Shown here: piece by piece, positions 7,253 to 12,991 of the stretch
How the letters are laid out: each line of letters begins with the position of its first letter
How positions within the stretch are numbered: the first letter of the stretch is position 1
Assembly: GCA_023424585.1 (NCBI GenBank)
Contig: JAFADT010000513.1
Coordinates: 1 to 12,991 of the forward strand
Reading direction: 5' to 3'
DNA: 12,991 nucleotides
Origin: Pseudomonadota bacterium
GTDB lineage: Bacteria; Myxococcota; Myxococcia; Myxococcales; Myxococcaceae
Program-made: the position numbers and the translations under genes
The notes under the pieces: model-generated
The model's input: only the letters and a program-made list of their open reading frames with translations
Database searches by the model: none
What the model was told of the DNA's origin: nothing

Positions 7253-7268
7253 GCACCCGCGCGGGTGC
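7253..7268. repeat. perfect 16-bp palindrome in the divergent intergenic region
   Basis: GCACCCGCGCGGGTGC is a perfect palindrome about 140 nt upstream of the DACNV-type gene start and 85 nt before the EF-Tu fragment. A shorter 6-bp inverted repeat (CGCCGC GAT GCGGCG) lies at 7165-7179. The rest of 7115-7341 shows no convincing gene. Either repeat could be an operator for the divergent genes, but GC-rich DNA produces such palindromes readily. Confidence 0.35.
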
Positions 7269-7341
7269 CGGTCCGCCGAGCGGCGCTCCAGCGTGGCGAG
7301 ACCTCCAATGCGATTCGCGCGGACCTTCGAGGCACTCGCGG

Positions 7342-7351
7342 AAGGAGGTGA
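7342..7351 (+). promoter_or_regulatory. perfect Shine-Dalgarno sequence before the EF-Tu fragment
   Basis: AAGGAGGTGA is a full match to the anti-Shine-Dalgarno of 16S rRNA and ends one base before the ATG at 7353. It is the strongest ribosome site in the window, which argues that the short frame behind it is, or recently was, translated. Confidence 0.6.
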
Positions 7352-7352
7352 C

Positions 7353-7622
7353 ATGTCCCGACAGGCCACCGCTTCCAGGACCTCCGTGCACGTCGCCGTG
7401 CTGGGACACATCGAGCGTGGCCACGCACTGGCCAGGCCGGGCAGCATCAAGCCGCGCAGGGCGTTCAAGGCGCAGCGCTTCGCGCGGTCGAAGGCCGGCG
7501 GCGGCCGTCACGCTCCGTTCTTCACGAACGACTGTCCACGGTTCTACTTCCGCCCCCCGGAGGTGACGGCGTGGCGAAGCCACCGGACGGCAAGGGTTGT
7601 CCCCGTCCGGACGCGCTCCTAG
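7353..7622 (+). pseudogene. EF-Tu domain II/III fragment, probably frameshifted
   Basis: This is an 89-codon frame. Residues 20-72 read IERGHALARPGSIKP...F.A....SKAGGGRHAPFF.N..P.FYFR..EVT, which matches the EF-Tu passage ERGQVLAKPGSIKP...F.A.VYVLSKEEGGRHTPFF..YRPQFYFRTTDVTG with roughly half the positions identical by eye. This is the end of domain II and the first strands of domain III. After EVTA (near 7569) the frame loses similarity and stops at 7620-7622, while the +2 frame from 7571 continues VAKPPDGKGCPRPD, resembling EF-Tu VKLPEGVEMVMPGD. A one-base indel is therefore likely, and nothing follows. The GTPase domain and the tRNA-binding remainder are absent, so it cannot act as an elongation factor. 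It could alternatively be a diverged single-domain EF-Tu-related small protein, since its ribosome site is perfect. Confidence 0.62.
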
Positions 7623-7652
7623 GGTTTCCTCGTCCCCCGAGGAGCCCGCCCC

Positions 7653-9029
7653 ATGCGCACGCGTTCCCTGACCGCCTCCCTGCTCACCCTCGCGCTGCTG
7701 TCGCTGTCCGCCAGCGCGGCGCCTGCCGCCTCGCGCGCCGTCGTCTTCCGGGGCGGGACGGTGCTGGACGGCACCGGGGGAAAGCCGCTGGAGGAGGGCG
7801 CGGTGGTGGTGCGCGACGGGCGCATCGTCTCCGTGGGGCCCGCCAGCAACGTCAAGGTGCCCAAGGGCGCGGAGGTCATCGACTTCAAGGGCCAGACGCT
7901 GCTGCCCGGCCTCATCTCCGACCACAGCCACGTGGGCCTGACGTCCGGCACCGCCACGGGCGCTCAGAGCTACACGCGGGAGAACGTCGAGAAGCAGCTG
8001 CGCCAGTTCGCCGCCTACGGCGTCACCACCGTGACGGCGCTCGGGATGAACCGGCCCCTGTTCAACGAGCTGCGCAAGGAGGCCCACGCGGGCACCTTCA
8101 CCGGCGCGGACCTCTTCGGCGCGGGGCAGGGCATCGGCGTGCCGGAGGGCGGCCCGCCCCAGGCGATGACGAACAACGCCCCCGACCAGGTCTTCCGCCC
8201 CACCACCGCGGAGGAGGCCCGCGCCGCCGTGCGCACGCTGGCGAAGCACCGCGTGGACCTGGTGAAGGTCTGGGTGGACAGCTTCCTGGGCAAGGTCCCC
8301 AAGATGAGGCCGGACATCTACAAGGCCGTCATCGACGAGTCCCACAAGCAGGGCCTCCGTGTCGCCGCCCACATCCACGACTTGGAGGACGCGAGGGCCG
8401 TGGTGGACGCGGGCGTGGACATCATCGCCCACGGCGTCCGCGACCAGCCCGTGGACGCCGCCTTCATCCAGGCGATGAAGCAGCGAGGCGTCTGGTACGT
8501 GCCCACGCTGGCGCTGGACGAGGCCACCGTCGTCTACGCGGATCAGCCCCAGCTCGTGGACGACCCCCTCCTGCGGCCCGCGCTGTCCCCGGAGCTGCGC
8601 GCGCAGCTCACCGACGCCGCGTGGCGGAAGAAGACCCTGGAGGACCCCAAGGCCCAGGAGGCGCGCCACGCCCTCTCCACCAACCAGGCCAACCTCAAGG
8701 CGCTCTACGACGCGGGCGTGAAGGTGGGCTTCGGCACGGACTCTGGCGCCACCCCGCTGCGCATCCCCGGCTACGCGGAGCACCGCGAGCTGAGGCTGAT
8801 GGTCGGCGCGGGCCTCACGCCGGGCCAGGCCCTGGCCGTCGCCACCGGGAACGCGGCGGATCTGCTCAAGCTCCAGGACCGGGGCCGCATCCAGCCCGGC
8901 CTGCGCGCGGACCTCGTCCTCGTGGAGGGCGACCCCGCCGCCAGCATCACCGCCGTGGACCGCGTCACCGGCGTGTGGCGCCAGGGGCGCAAGGTGGCGG
9001 GGCCGCTCGTCCCGGCCCCCTCGCCCTGA
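7653..9029 (+). CDS. exported amidohydrolase, prolidase-like
   Basis: The product is 458 aa with a Sec signal peptide (LTASLLTLALLSLSASAAPA). After the beta-sandwich start (VVFRGGTVLDGTG; GQTLLPGLISDHSH) come the metal ligands of the amidohydrolase superfamily: His91 and His93 (DHSHVG), Lys205 (DLVKVWVD, probably carboxylated), His240 (AAHIHD), His260 (IAHGVRD) and Asp363 (FGTDSG). The C-terminal ATGNAADLLKLQDRGRIQPG...ADLVLVEGDP strand is typical of the imidazolonepropionase/prolidase-like group, whose studied members cleave Xaa-Pro or Xaa-Lys/Arg dipeptides or related amides. The true substrate is unknown. GGAG sits 8 nt before the ATG; the leader CGAGGAGCCCGCCCC is nearly identical to that of the GST gene at 12007. 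It is probably periplasmic and transcribed alone. Confidence 0.88.
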   Translation: MRTRSLTASLLTLALLSLSASAAPAASRAVVFRGGTVLDGTGGKPLEEGAVVVRDGRIVSVGPASNVKVPKGAEVIDFKGQTLLPGLISDHSHVGLTSGTATGAQSYTRENVEKQLRQFAAYGVTTVTALGMNRPLFNELRKEAHAGTFTGADLFGAGQGIGVPEGGPPQAMTNNAPDQVFRPTTAEEARAAVRTLAKHRVDLVKVWVDSFLGKVPKMRPDIYKAVIDESHKQGLRVAAHIHDLEDARAVVDAGVDIIAHGVRDQPVDAAFIQAMKQRGVWYVPTLALDEATVVYADQPQLVDDPLLRPALSPELRAQLTDAAWRKKTLEDPKAQEARHALSTNQANLKALYDAGVKVGFGTDSGATPLRIPGYAEHRELRLMVGAGLTPGQALAVATGNAADLLKLQDRGRIQPGLRADLVLVEGDPAASITAVDRVTGVWRQGRKVAGPLVPAPSP

Positions 9030-9041
9030 GCCCGCGGCTCA
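9027..9041. terminator. short hairpin made from two convergent stop codons
   Basis: TGAGCCCGCGGCTCA forms a 6-bp stem with a CGC loop. Its first three bases are the TGA of the amidohydrolase gene, and its last three are the TGA of the opposing 100-residue gene on the other strand. It could help end transcription from both sides, but it is short and has no T-run on either strand. Confidence 0.35.
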
Positions 9042-9341
9042 TTCCTCGATGGGCGGCTGGAGCGTGCCGAACCGCTCGATGCCCTGGTCCAGCGCGGAGC
9101 GCACCGCGTGCAGCAGGGCGCCGTCCGACAGCCGCCGCACCAGGATGATGCCCTGGGCCACGTAGGACGGCGCGCCGCCCAGCCGGGCCTCCAGCGCTTC
9201 CAGCGTCAGCACGGTGAGCACGAAGCGGCGCCCGTCGCGCAGCCGGACCACCAGGTCGCGGGAGCCCTCGAAGTGCAGCGCCGGGCTCTCCGCGACGAGC
9301 AGGGAGGCGAGCCGCTCATCCTCCGTGTCGATGGTCCGCAT
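9039..9341 (-). CDS. small conserved-looking protein of unknown function
   Basis: The product is 100 aa, soluble and cytoplasmic, with no signal peptide or membrane segment. The sequence begins MRTIDTEDERLASLLVAESP and has a DLVVRLRDGRRFVLTVLTLE stretch that looks like a beta hairpin, then YVAQGIILVRRLSDGALLHA and an ending GTLQPPIEE. I do not recognise the family. The start at 9341 is preferred because the predicted fold begins there, but the ribosome site is weak; the frame also offers a GTG at 9380 and an ATG at 9371. It converges on the amidohydrolase gene with 9 nt between stops and is divergent from the YqaA-like gene. The alternating hydrophobic pattern and tight spacing support a real gene. 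Confidence 0.6.
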   Translation of the reverse strand: MRTIDTEDERLASLLVAESPALHFEGSRDLVVRLRDGRRFVLTVLTLEALEARLGGAPSYVAQGIILVRRLSDGALLHAVRSALDQGIERFGTLQPPIEE

Positions 9342-9536
9342 GCCTGACCGTTCGTGCGTCGAGCGTCGCATGACAGGCACGATGGAGACTGCGACTCGCG
9401 CCTACAACCCCTGCCGGTGGGCGAGCCGCGTCGCCGGACAGCTCCCCGGCCCCGAGGGACGGGGTGGGCGGGCAGGGGAGCGGTGACGCCGGACAAGACG
9501 AACGCCCCGCGCCGGGTGTATGGCCCCAGGCCTCTC

Positions 9537-10010
9537 ATGCCCGCCGAGCCCTCCACCCTGTCCACCTGGGGCCTCCCCGGGATGTTCGTCGTCGCCATGC
9601 TGGCGGGCTCCGTGGTGCCGGTGCCCTCCGAGGCGATGCTCGCCACGCTCATCTACAATGGCGCGCCGCCGGTGACGGCCACCGTGGTGGCCACCGTGGG
9701 GAATGTGCTGGGCGCGCTGACGCTCTACCTCCTGGGTCAGTGGGTGTCTCGCGGCGGTGGCGGGGCCGTGGGCCGCTGGGTGGAGCGTCGCCGGCAGAAG
9801 GACGGCCCGCGCATGGCGCGCGTGGAGGCGAACCTGCGCACCTGGGGCGCGCCCGCGCTGCTCATGTCGTGGCTGCCCATCCTGGGGGACGCGTTCGTGC
9901 TCGCGGGCGGCTTCGTGGGCGTGCGGCCCCTTCCCTTCGTCGTCTTCGTCACCCTGGGCAAGGGCCTGCGCTACGCCTTCGTCGCGCTGTCCACCACGGC
10001 CGCCATGTAA
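9537..10010 (+). CDS. YqaA/DedA-type membrane protein (VTT/SNARE-associated family)
   Basis: The product is 157 aa from ATG at 9537, the size of YqaA-type single-domain members. Hydrophobic segments lie near residues 12-40, 47-70, 104-127 and 131-152. Family marks are AGSVVPVPSEAMLATLI, the glycine-rich GNVLGALTLYLLGQW, and SWLPILGDAFVLAGGFVGV, corresponding to the re-entrant loop motifs of DedA proteins. These inner-membrane proteins are linked to lipid carrier flipping and envelope homeostasis; the specific role here is unknown. An in-frame GTG at 9483 has a better ribosome site (GGGGAG) and would add 18 polar residues, so the true start could be there. About 195 nt separate it from the divergent gene at 9341. 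Confidence 0.78.
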   Translation: MPAEPSTLSTWGLPGMFVVAMLAGSVVPVPSEAMLATLIYNGAPPVTATVVATVGNVLGALTLYLLGQWVSRGGGGAVGRWVERRRQKDGPRMARVEANLRTWGAPALLMSWLPILGDAFVLAGGFVGVRPLPFVVFVTLGKGLRYAFVALSTTAAM

Positions 10011-10026
10011 CAATGCGTAACATTGC
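10007..10026 (+). repeat. tandem 10-mer overlapping the YqaA-like stop codon
   Basis: GTAACAATGC is followed directly by GTAACATTGC, two tandem copies differing at one base. Within them CAATG and CATTG also form an inverted repeat around CGTAA. The site is unusually AT-rich for this window and lies about 170 nt upstream of the secreted nuclease gene, so it might be a regulatory site for that gene. This is inferred from position only. Confidence 0.3.
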
Positions 10027-10154
10027 GCGCGCCCCGAGGACGGGAGGCGCCGCTCACGCAACGTTTCAGGGAATGTGACGGATAAACGGCGGTGGCGCCG
10101 TGTACGCGGAATACTGCGTCCGCGGCCCTGCCGTGATGTCCCTGAACCTCTACG

Positions 10155-10175
10155 GCTCCCGGGTTCGCCGGGAGC
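10155..10175 (+). promoter_or_regulatory. stable hairpin just before the secreted nuclease start
   Basis: GCTCCCGG and CCGGGAGC form a perfect 8-bp stem around a GTTCG loop. The 3' arm includes GGAG, and an AGGA at 10176-10179 directly follows, about 9 nt before the GTG at 10189. It could serve as a terminator for the preceding gene, or as a 5' UTR structure affecting ribosome access. There is no T-run after it, which favours the second view slightly. Confidence 0.4.
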
Positions 10176-10188
10176 AGGATGATACAAC

Positions 10189-11907
10189 GTGAGCCTGAAA
10201 CAGAATCTCCTCCGGCGGCCCGCCGCCTCCTGGCGGACGTGGTCCTTCACGCTGGTGTGCGCGGCGCTGGGCGCGTGCGGTGGCTCGGTGGAGGCGGACG
10301 CGGAGGCGACGGCGCCGGAGCTCGTCGCGCGCGAGGACTCGCTGGCCAACGTGCGGCTGCGCCTGATGGCGGCCAACCTGAGCAGCGGCACGGGCCAGGA
10401 CTACGACCCGGGCCACGGCATCCGCATCTTCCAGGGCACCGACCCTGACGTCGTGATGATCCAGGAGTTCAACTACAAGACGGACTCCGCGGCGGACATC
10501 CGCAGCTTCGTGGACACGGCCTTCGGCACGGGCTTCTCGTACTACCGCGAGTCCGGCGCGCAGATTCCGAACGGCATCATCAGCCGCTACCCCATCATCG
10601 CCTCCGGCGAGTGGGATGACACGCAGGTGTCCAACCGCGACTTCGCGTGGGCGCGCATCGACATCCCGGGGCCCAAGGACCTGTGGGCCATCAGCGTGCA
10701 CCTGCTGACGAGTAACTCCAGCGTCCGCAACACGGAGGCGTCCAACCTGGTGAAGTTCATCAACGCCAACGTGCCCGCGAGCGACTACCTGGTCATCGGG
10801 GGCGACTTCAACACCGGCAGCCGCAGCGAGGCGGCCTTCAGCACCCTCTCCAGCGTGGTCTCCACGGCGTCGCCGTACCCGGCGGACCGCAATGGCAACA
10901 CCAACACCAACGCGAGCCGCAAATCGCCCTACGACCACGTGCTGGTGGACAGCGACCTGCGCGCCTACCAGACGGCGGTGGTGATTGGCTCCAGCAGCTT
11001 CGCCAACGGCCTGGTGGCGGACACGCGCGTGTACTCGCCCATCTCTGAGATCTCTCCGGCGCTGTCGGGCGACAGCGGCGCGTCCGGCATGCAGCACATG
11101 GGCGTCATCAAGGACTTCCTCATCCCGGGGGACGGCGCGACGTCCTCGGTGACGGTGCTGTCGCCCAACGGCGGTGAGAGCTGGGTGGCCGGCTCGTCGC
11201 ACACCATCACCTGGACGGCGTCCGGCATCTCCAACGTGAAGGTGGAGTACTCGCTGAACGGCTCCACCTGGACGACGATTACGTCCAGCACGGGCGCGTC
11301 CTCCGGCAGCGTGGCGTGGACGGTGCCCTCCAGCGCCACCACCAGCGCGTGGGTGCGGGTGAGCGACGCGAGCAACGCCTCCGTGAACGACCTGTCCAAC
11401 GCGGCCTTCGCCATCACCACGGGTGGCTCGGGTGGCACGGGCAACGTGTTCATCAACGAGGTGCTCATCAACGAGGCGGGCTCGGATGTGAACGGCGAGT
11501 TCGTGGAGCTGGTCAACAGCGGCACGGCGGCGGTGGACCTGAGCGGCTGGACGGTGTCGGACGGCACGGCCGTGCGCCACACCTTCGCCAGCGGCACCAC
11601 GGTGGCGGCGGGCAAGGCGGTGGTGGTGTTCGGCGGCGCGTCCGGCATCCCCTCGGGCACGCCGGGCGCGGTGGCCGCGTCCACGGGGTCGCTGAACCTG
11701 GGCAACAGCGGTGACACCGTCACGGTGAAGAACAGCGCTGGCACCGTGGTGAGCACGGCCACGTTCGCCTCGTCGCTCGCGGGCACGGACGGCGTGTCCG
11801 CCAACCGCAGCCCGGACGGGTCCTCCACGGCCAGCTTCGTGCTGCACACGGGCGTGTCCAGCCTGAGCAGCTCGCCGGGCAAGCGCGCCAGCGGCGCCGC
11901 GTTCTAG
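10189..11907 (+). CDS. secreted lipoprotein of the endonuclease/exonuclease/phosphatase fold with Ig-like and lamin-tail domains
   Basis: The product is 572 aa from GTG at 10189. TWSFTLVCAALGAC is a lipoprotein signal with Cys30. Residues about 54-312 form an EEP domain: MAANLSSG (Asn63), VVMIQEFN (Glu93), WAISVHLLTS (His171), VIGGDFNTGS (Asp206, Asn208), SPYDHVLVDS (Asp249) and GMQHMGVIKDF (His303), so metal-binding and catalytic positions are present. Residues about 320-411 (VLSPNGGESWVAGSSHTITW) are a Ser/Thr-rich Ig-like domain of the Kre9/KNH type. Residues about 419-560 (VFINEVLINEAGSDVNGEFV, LSGWTVSD) are a lamin-tail domain, common on bacterial extracellular nucleases. It probably degrades extracellular DNA or a phosphodiester at the cell surface; the exact substrate is uncertain. 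Pfam-level domain calls are from memory. Confidence 0.85.
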   Translation: MSLKQNLLRRPAASWRTWSFTLVCAALGACGGSVEADAEATAPELVAREDSLANVRLRLMAANLSSGTGQDYDPGHGIRIFQGTDPDVVMIQEFNYKTDSAADIRSFVDTAFGTGFSYYRESGAQIPNGIISRYPIIASGEWDDTQVSNRDFAWARIDIPGPKDLWAISVHLLTSNSSVRNTEASNLVKFINANVPASDYLVIGGDFNTGSRSEAAFSTLSSVVSTASPYPADRNGNTNTNASRKSPYDHVLVDSDLRAYQTAVVIGSSSFANGLVADTRVYSPISEISPALSGDSGASGMQHMGVIKDFLIPGDGATSSVTVLSPNGGESWVAGSSHTITWTASGISNVKVEYSLNGSTWTTITSSTGASSGSVAWTVPSSATTSAWVRVSDASNASVNDLSNAAFAITTGGSGGTGNVFINEVLINEAGSDVNGEFVELVNSGTAAVDLSGWTVSDGTAVRHTFASGTTVAAGKAVVVFGGASGIPSGTPGAVAASTGSLNLGNSGDTVTVKNSAGTVVSTATFASSLAGTDGVSANRSPDGSSTASFVLHTGVSSLSSSPGKRASGAAF

Positions 11908-11916
11908 TGATGAACA

Positions 11917-11951
11917 TCGCTCCTCCGGACAGCGTGGGTCCGGAGGAGCGA
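11917..11951 (+). terminator. strong hairpin after the secreted nuclease gene
   Basis: TCGCTCCTCCGGAC and GTCCGGAGGAGCGA form a perfect 14-bp stem with a 7-nt loop, starting 10 nt after the TAG stop. There is no T-run, so it is not a textbook intrinsic terminator, but position and stability suggest transcript ending or 3' end protection, as often seen in high-GC genomes. Confidence 0.6.
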
Positions 11952-12006
11952 CCTGGGAGACTGTGCCCTGCGCGTCCCGCTTCCGGGCGCGAGGAGCCCT
12001 CCCCGC

Positions 12007-12627
12007 ATGCTGAAGGTCCATCACCTCTCTGAATCCCGCTCGCAGCGCATCCTCTGGCTCCTGGAGGAGCTGGGGCTCGACTACGAGGTCATCCGCTACG
12101 AGCGCGATCCGAAGACGGGGTTCGCCCCGCCGGAGCTCAAGGCCATCCACCCGCTGGGCAAGTCGCCGCTGGTGGAGGACGGCGGCCGGGTGCTGGCGGA
12201 GTCCGGGGCCATCATCGAGACGTTGGTGCGCAAGTACGGCCAGGGCCGGCTGGCGCCCGCGCCGGAGGACCTGGACCGGTACACGCACTTCCTGCACTAC
12301 GCGGAGGGCTCCGCGATGCTGCCCATCGTGCAGCTGCTCTACGTGAAGCGGCTGGGCGACGCCGCGGCGCCCATCAAGCCGCGCATCGACTCCGAGCTGA
12401 GGAACCACCTGGGCTACCTGGAGGGAGCACTCCAGGGCCGCGAATACCTGGTGGGTGATGCGCTGACGGGCGCGGACATCCAGCTGAGTTTCGTGCTGGA
12501 GGCCGCGAAGTCCTTCCGGGTGCTCGGGGAGTTCCCGAACCTCACGGCCTATCTCGACCGGTTGCACGCGCGCCCCGCCTACCAGCGGGCCCTGGAGCGG
12601 GGCGGGCCGTACAAGATGGGGAGCTGA
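12007..12627 (+). CDS. glutathione S-transferase family protein
   Basis: The product is 206 aa, the normal length of bacterial GSTs. The N-terminal thioredoxin-like domain (1-80) starts LKVHHLSESRSQRILWLLEE, carries the cis-proline in GKSPLVED (Pro54) and the glutathione-binding pair Glu65-Ser66 in LAESGAI. The helical C-terminal domain includes LTGADIQLSFVLEAA with the conserved Asp of the hydrophobic staple/N-cap motif, and PNLTAYLDRLHARPAYQRAL. A soluble cytosolic role in detoxification or thiol conjugation is expected; the substrate is unknown. GGAG lies about 10 nt before the ATG in a leader (CGAGGAGCCCTCCCC) almost identical to that of the amidohydrolase gene. It is probably a single-gene transcript between the strong hairpin and the repeat array. 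Confidence 0.9.
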   Translation: MLKVHHLSESRSQRILWLLEELGLDYEVIRYERDPKTGFAPPELKAIHPLGKSPLVEDGGRVLAESGAIIETLVRKYGQGRLAPAPEDLDRYTHFLHYAEGSAMLPIVQLLYVKRLGDAAAPIKPRIDSELRNHLGYLEGALQGREYLVGDALTGADIQLSFVLEAAKSFRVLGEFPNLTAYLDRLHARPAYQRALERGGPYKMGS

Positions 12628-12760
12628 GCGCCAGAGGTTCGCCGGCGCGAGGTTCTCCGCGAGGTTGCGCGGGACGCGACGATGGCTGCGTGGGTGTCCT
12701 GATGCCAGCGCCGGAGCCAGGGCGTAAGCAGGGGCGCCCGCCGGGAGCGCTTTGTGGAAA

Positions 12761-12991
12761 CCTGTCCGACAGTCGGACAGCTTTTCGCCGCATGTGGCCC
12801 AGGGCCGCGAACCTGTCCGACAGTCGGACAGGTCTTCGCCCAGCGAGCCCTAAGCCGCCGAGCCCCCGAGCTTGTCCGACAGTCGGGCAGGTTTCGCCCA
12901 AGGAGCCCACGGGCTCTCGAGCCTGTCCGACAGCCGGGCGGGTTCTTGCCCAACGAACTCACGGGCGCCCGAGCTTGACCGACGGTCGGAC
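12761..12991 (+). repeat. array of at least five 21-bp palindromes with related 30-38 nt spacers
   Basis: The cores begin at 12761, 12812, 12871, 12922 and 12974 (periods 51, 59, 51, 52), and the last is cut by the window end. The central 19 bases of copies 1 and 2 are the perfect palindrome CTGTCCGACAGTCGGACAG; copies 3-5 carry a few substitutions. The spacers are themselves related, mostly starting TTCGCCC or TTGCCC and, from the second on, ending CGAG, so the whole unit is tandemly duplicated. Most changes in copies 3 and 4 keep pairing in a plus-strand RNA hairpin through G.U wobbles or fall in the loop. No gene is visible from 12628 to the end; both strands translate CPTVGQ-like peptides only because the core is symmetrical. 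The stretch 12628-12760 holds nothing I can name beyond short GCGAGGTT direct repeats. Confidence 0.8.

Noticed and set aside
7571..9148. 525-codon plus-strand frame starting before the amidohydrolase
   Set aside because: Only the first 16 or so codons resemble EF-Tu after a frameshift; the rest is an out-of-frame shadow of the amidohydrolase.
10179..10448. 89-codon frame from the ATG at 10179
   Set aside because: It overlaps the nuclease in another frame and is Arg/Gly-rich; the GTG frame has a signal peptide and clear domains. It is kept only as a possible translational effect.
10150..12567. 805-codon open frame on the minus strand across the nuclease and GST genes
   Set aside because: It is a GC-rich antisense shadow: composition is dominated by Arg, Ala, Gly, His and Val, no family is recognisable, and it overlaps two well-supported plus-strand genes.
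12628..12760. tRNA or other structured RNA after the GST gene
   Set aside because: No T-loop (GGTTCGA-type) or cloverleaf arms could be drawn; only short GC repeats are present.
12754..12978. Short proteins with repeated CPTVGQ-like peptides on both strands at the right end
   Set aside because: The same peptide appears on both strands because the DNA core is palindromic; frames shift between copies and there is no ribosome site or conserved composition.
12761..12991. CRISPR array
   Set aside because: The spacers are related to each other, the repeats diverge along the array, the period varies, and no cas gene is present.

Overview
The window looks like a piece of a myxobacterial chromosome, most likely from the Myxococcus/Corallococcus group. 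The grounds are the high GC content, which gives long open antisense frames over every real gene, many exported or lipidated proteins, and a toxin gene of the SitA type, a family known from myxobacteria. The species cannot be named from sequence alone.

Left half (1-7114), all on the minus strand. Read 5'->3' the order is: a DAC-like sensor protein (DACNV-type, 5798-7114); a decayed immunity gene of the imm11 family (5364-5747); a MocR-type regulator with a GntR helix-turn-helix fused to an aminotransferase fold (3897-5291); an exported S9/dipeptidyl-peptidase-IV-like serine peptidase (1633-3867); a SitA-like lipoprotein toxin with a C-terminal AHH/HNH-type nuclease domain (294-1622); and the start of an intact imm11-type immunity gene that runs off the window (1-273). 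MocR, peptidase, toxin and immunity gene are separated by 29, 10 and 20 nt and could share one transcript. An immunity-gene remnant upstream and a live toxin-immunity pair downstream bracket the MocR-peptidase pair. GC falls at the toxin tip and immunity gene (about 57% by my count over bases 1-300), which fits exchange of toxin tips.

Middle (7115-10010). The divergent gap holds an unexpected fragment of elongation factor Tu (end of domain II plus the start of domain III) behind a perfect Shine-Dalgarno sequence (7353-7622), apparently frameshifted near 7569. Next come an exported prolidase-like amidohydrolase (7653-9029), a convergent 100-residue gene of unknown function (9039-9341), and a small membrane protein of the YqaA/DedA type (9537-10010).

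Right end (10011-12991). A secreted lipoprotein nuclease/phosphatase of the EEP fold carries an Ig-like Ser/Thr-rich domain and a lamin-tail domain (10189-11907). It is followed by a 14-bp hairpin, a glutathione S-transferase (12007-12627), and then a gene-free stretch with at least five copies of a 21-bp palindrome in a 51-59 bp period that continues beyond the window.

There is no single pathway here. The themes are secreted peptide and nucleic-acid hydrolysis, fitting a predatory lifestyle, and kin-discrimination toxin/immunity cargo. The items most worth following are the immunity-gene decay around the MocR operon, the EF-Tu fragment and the palindrome array. I see no tRNA, rRNA, transposase or CRISPR array.
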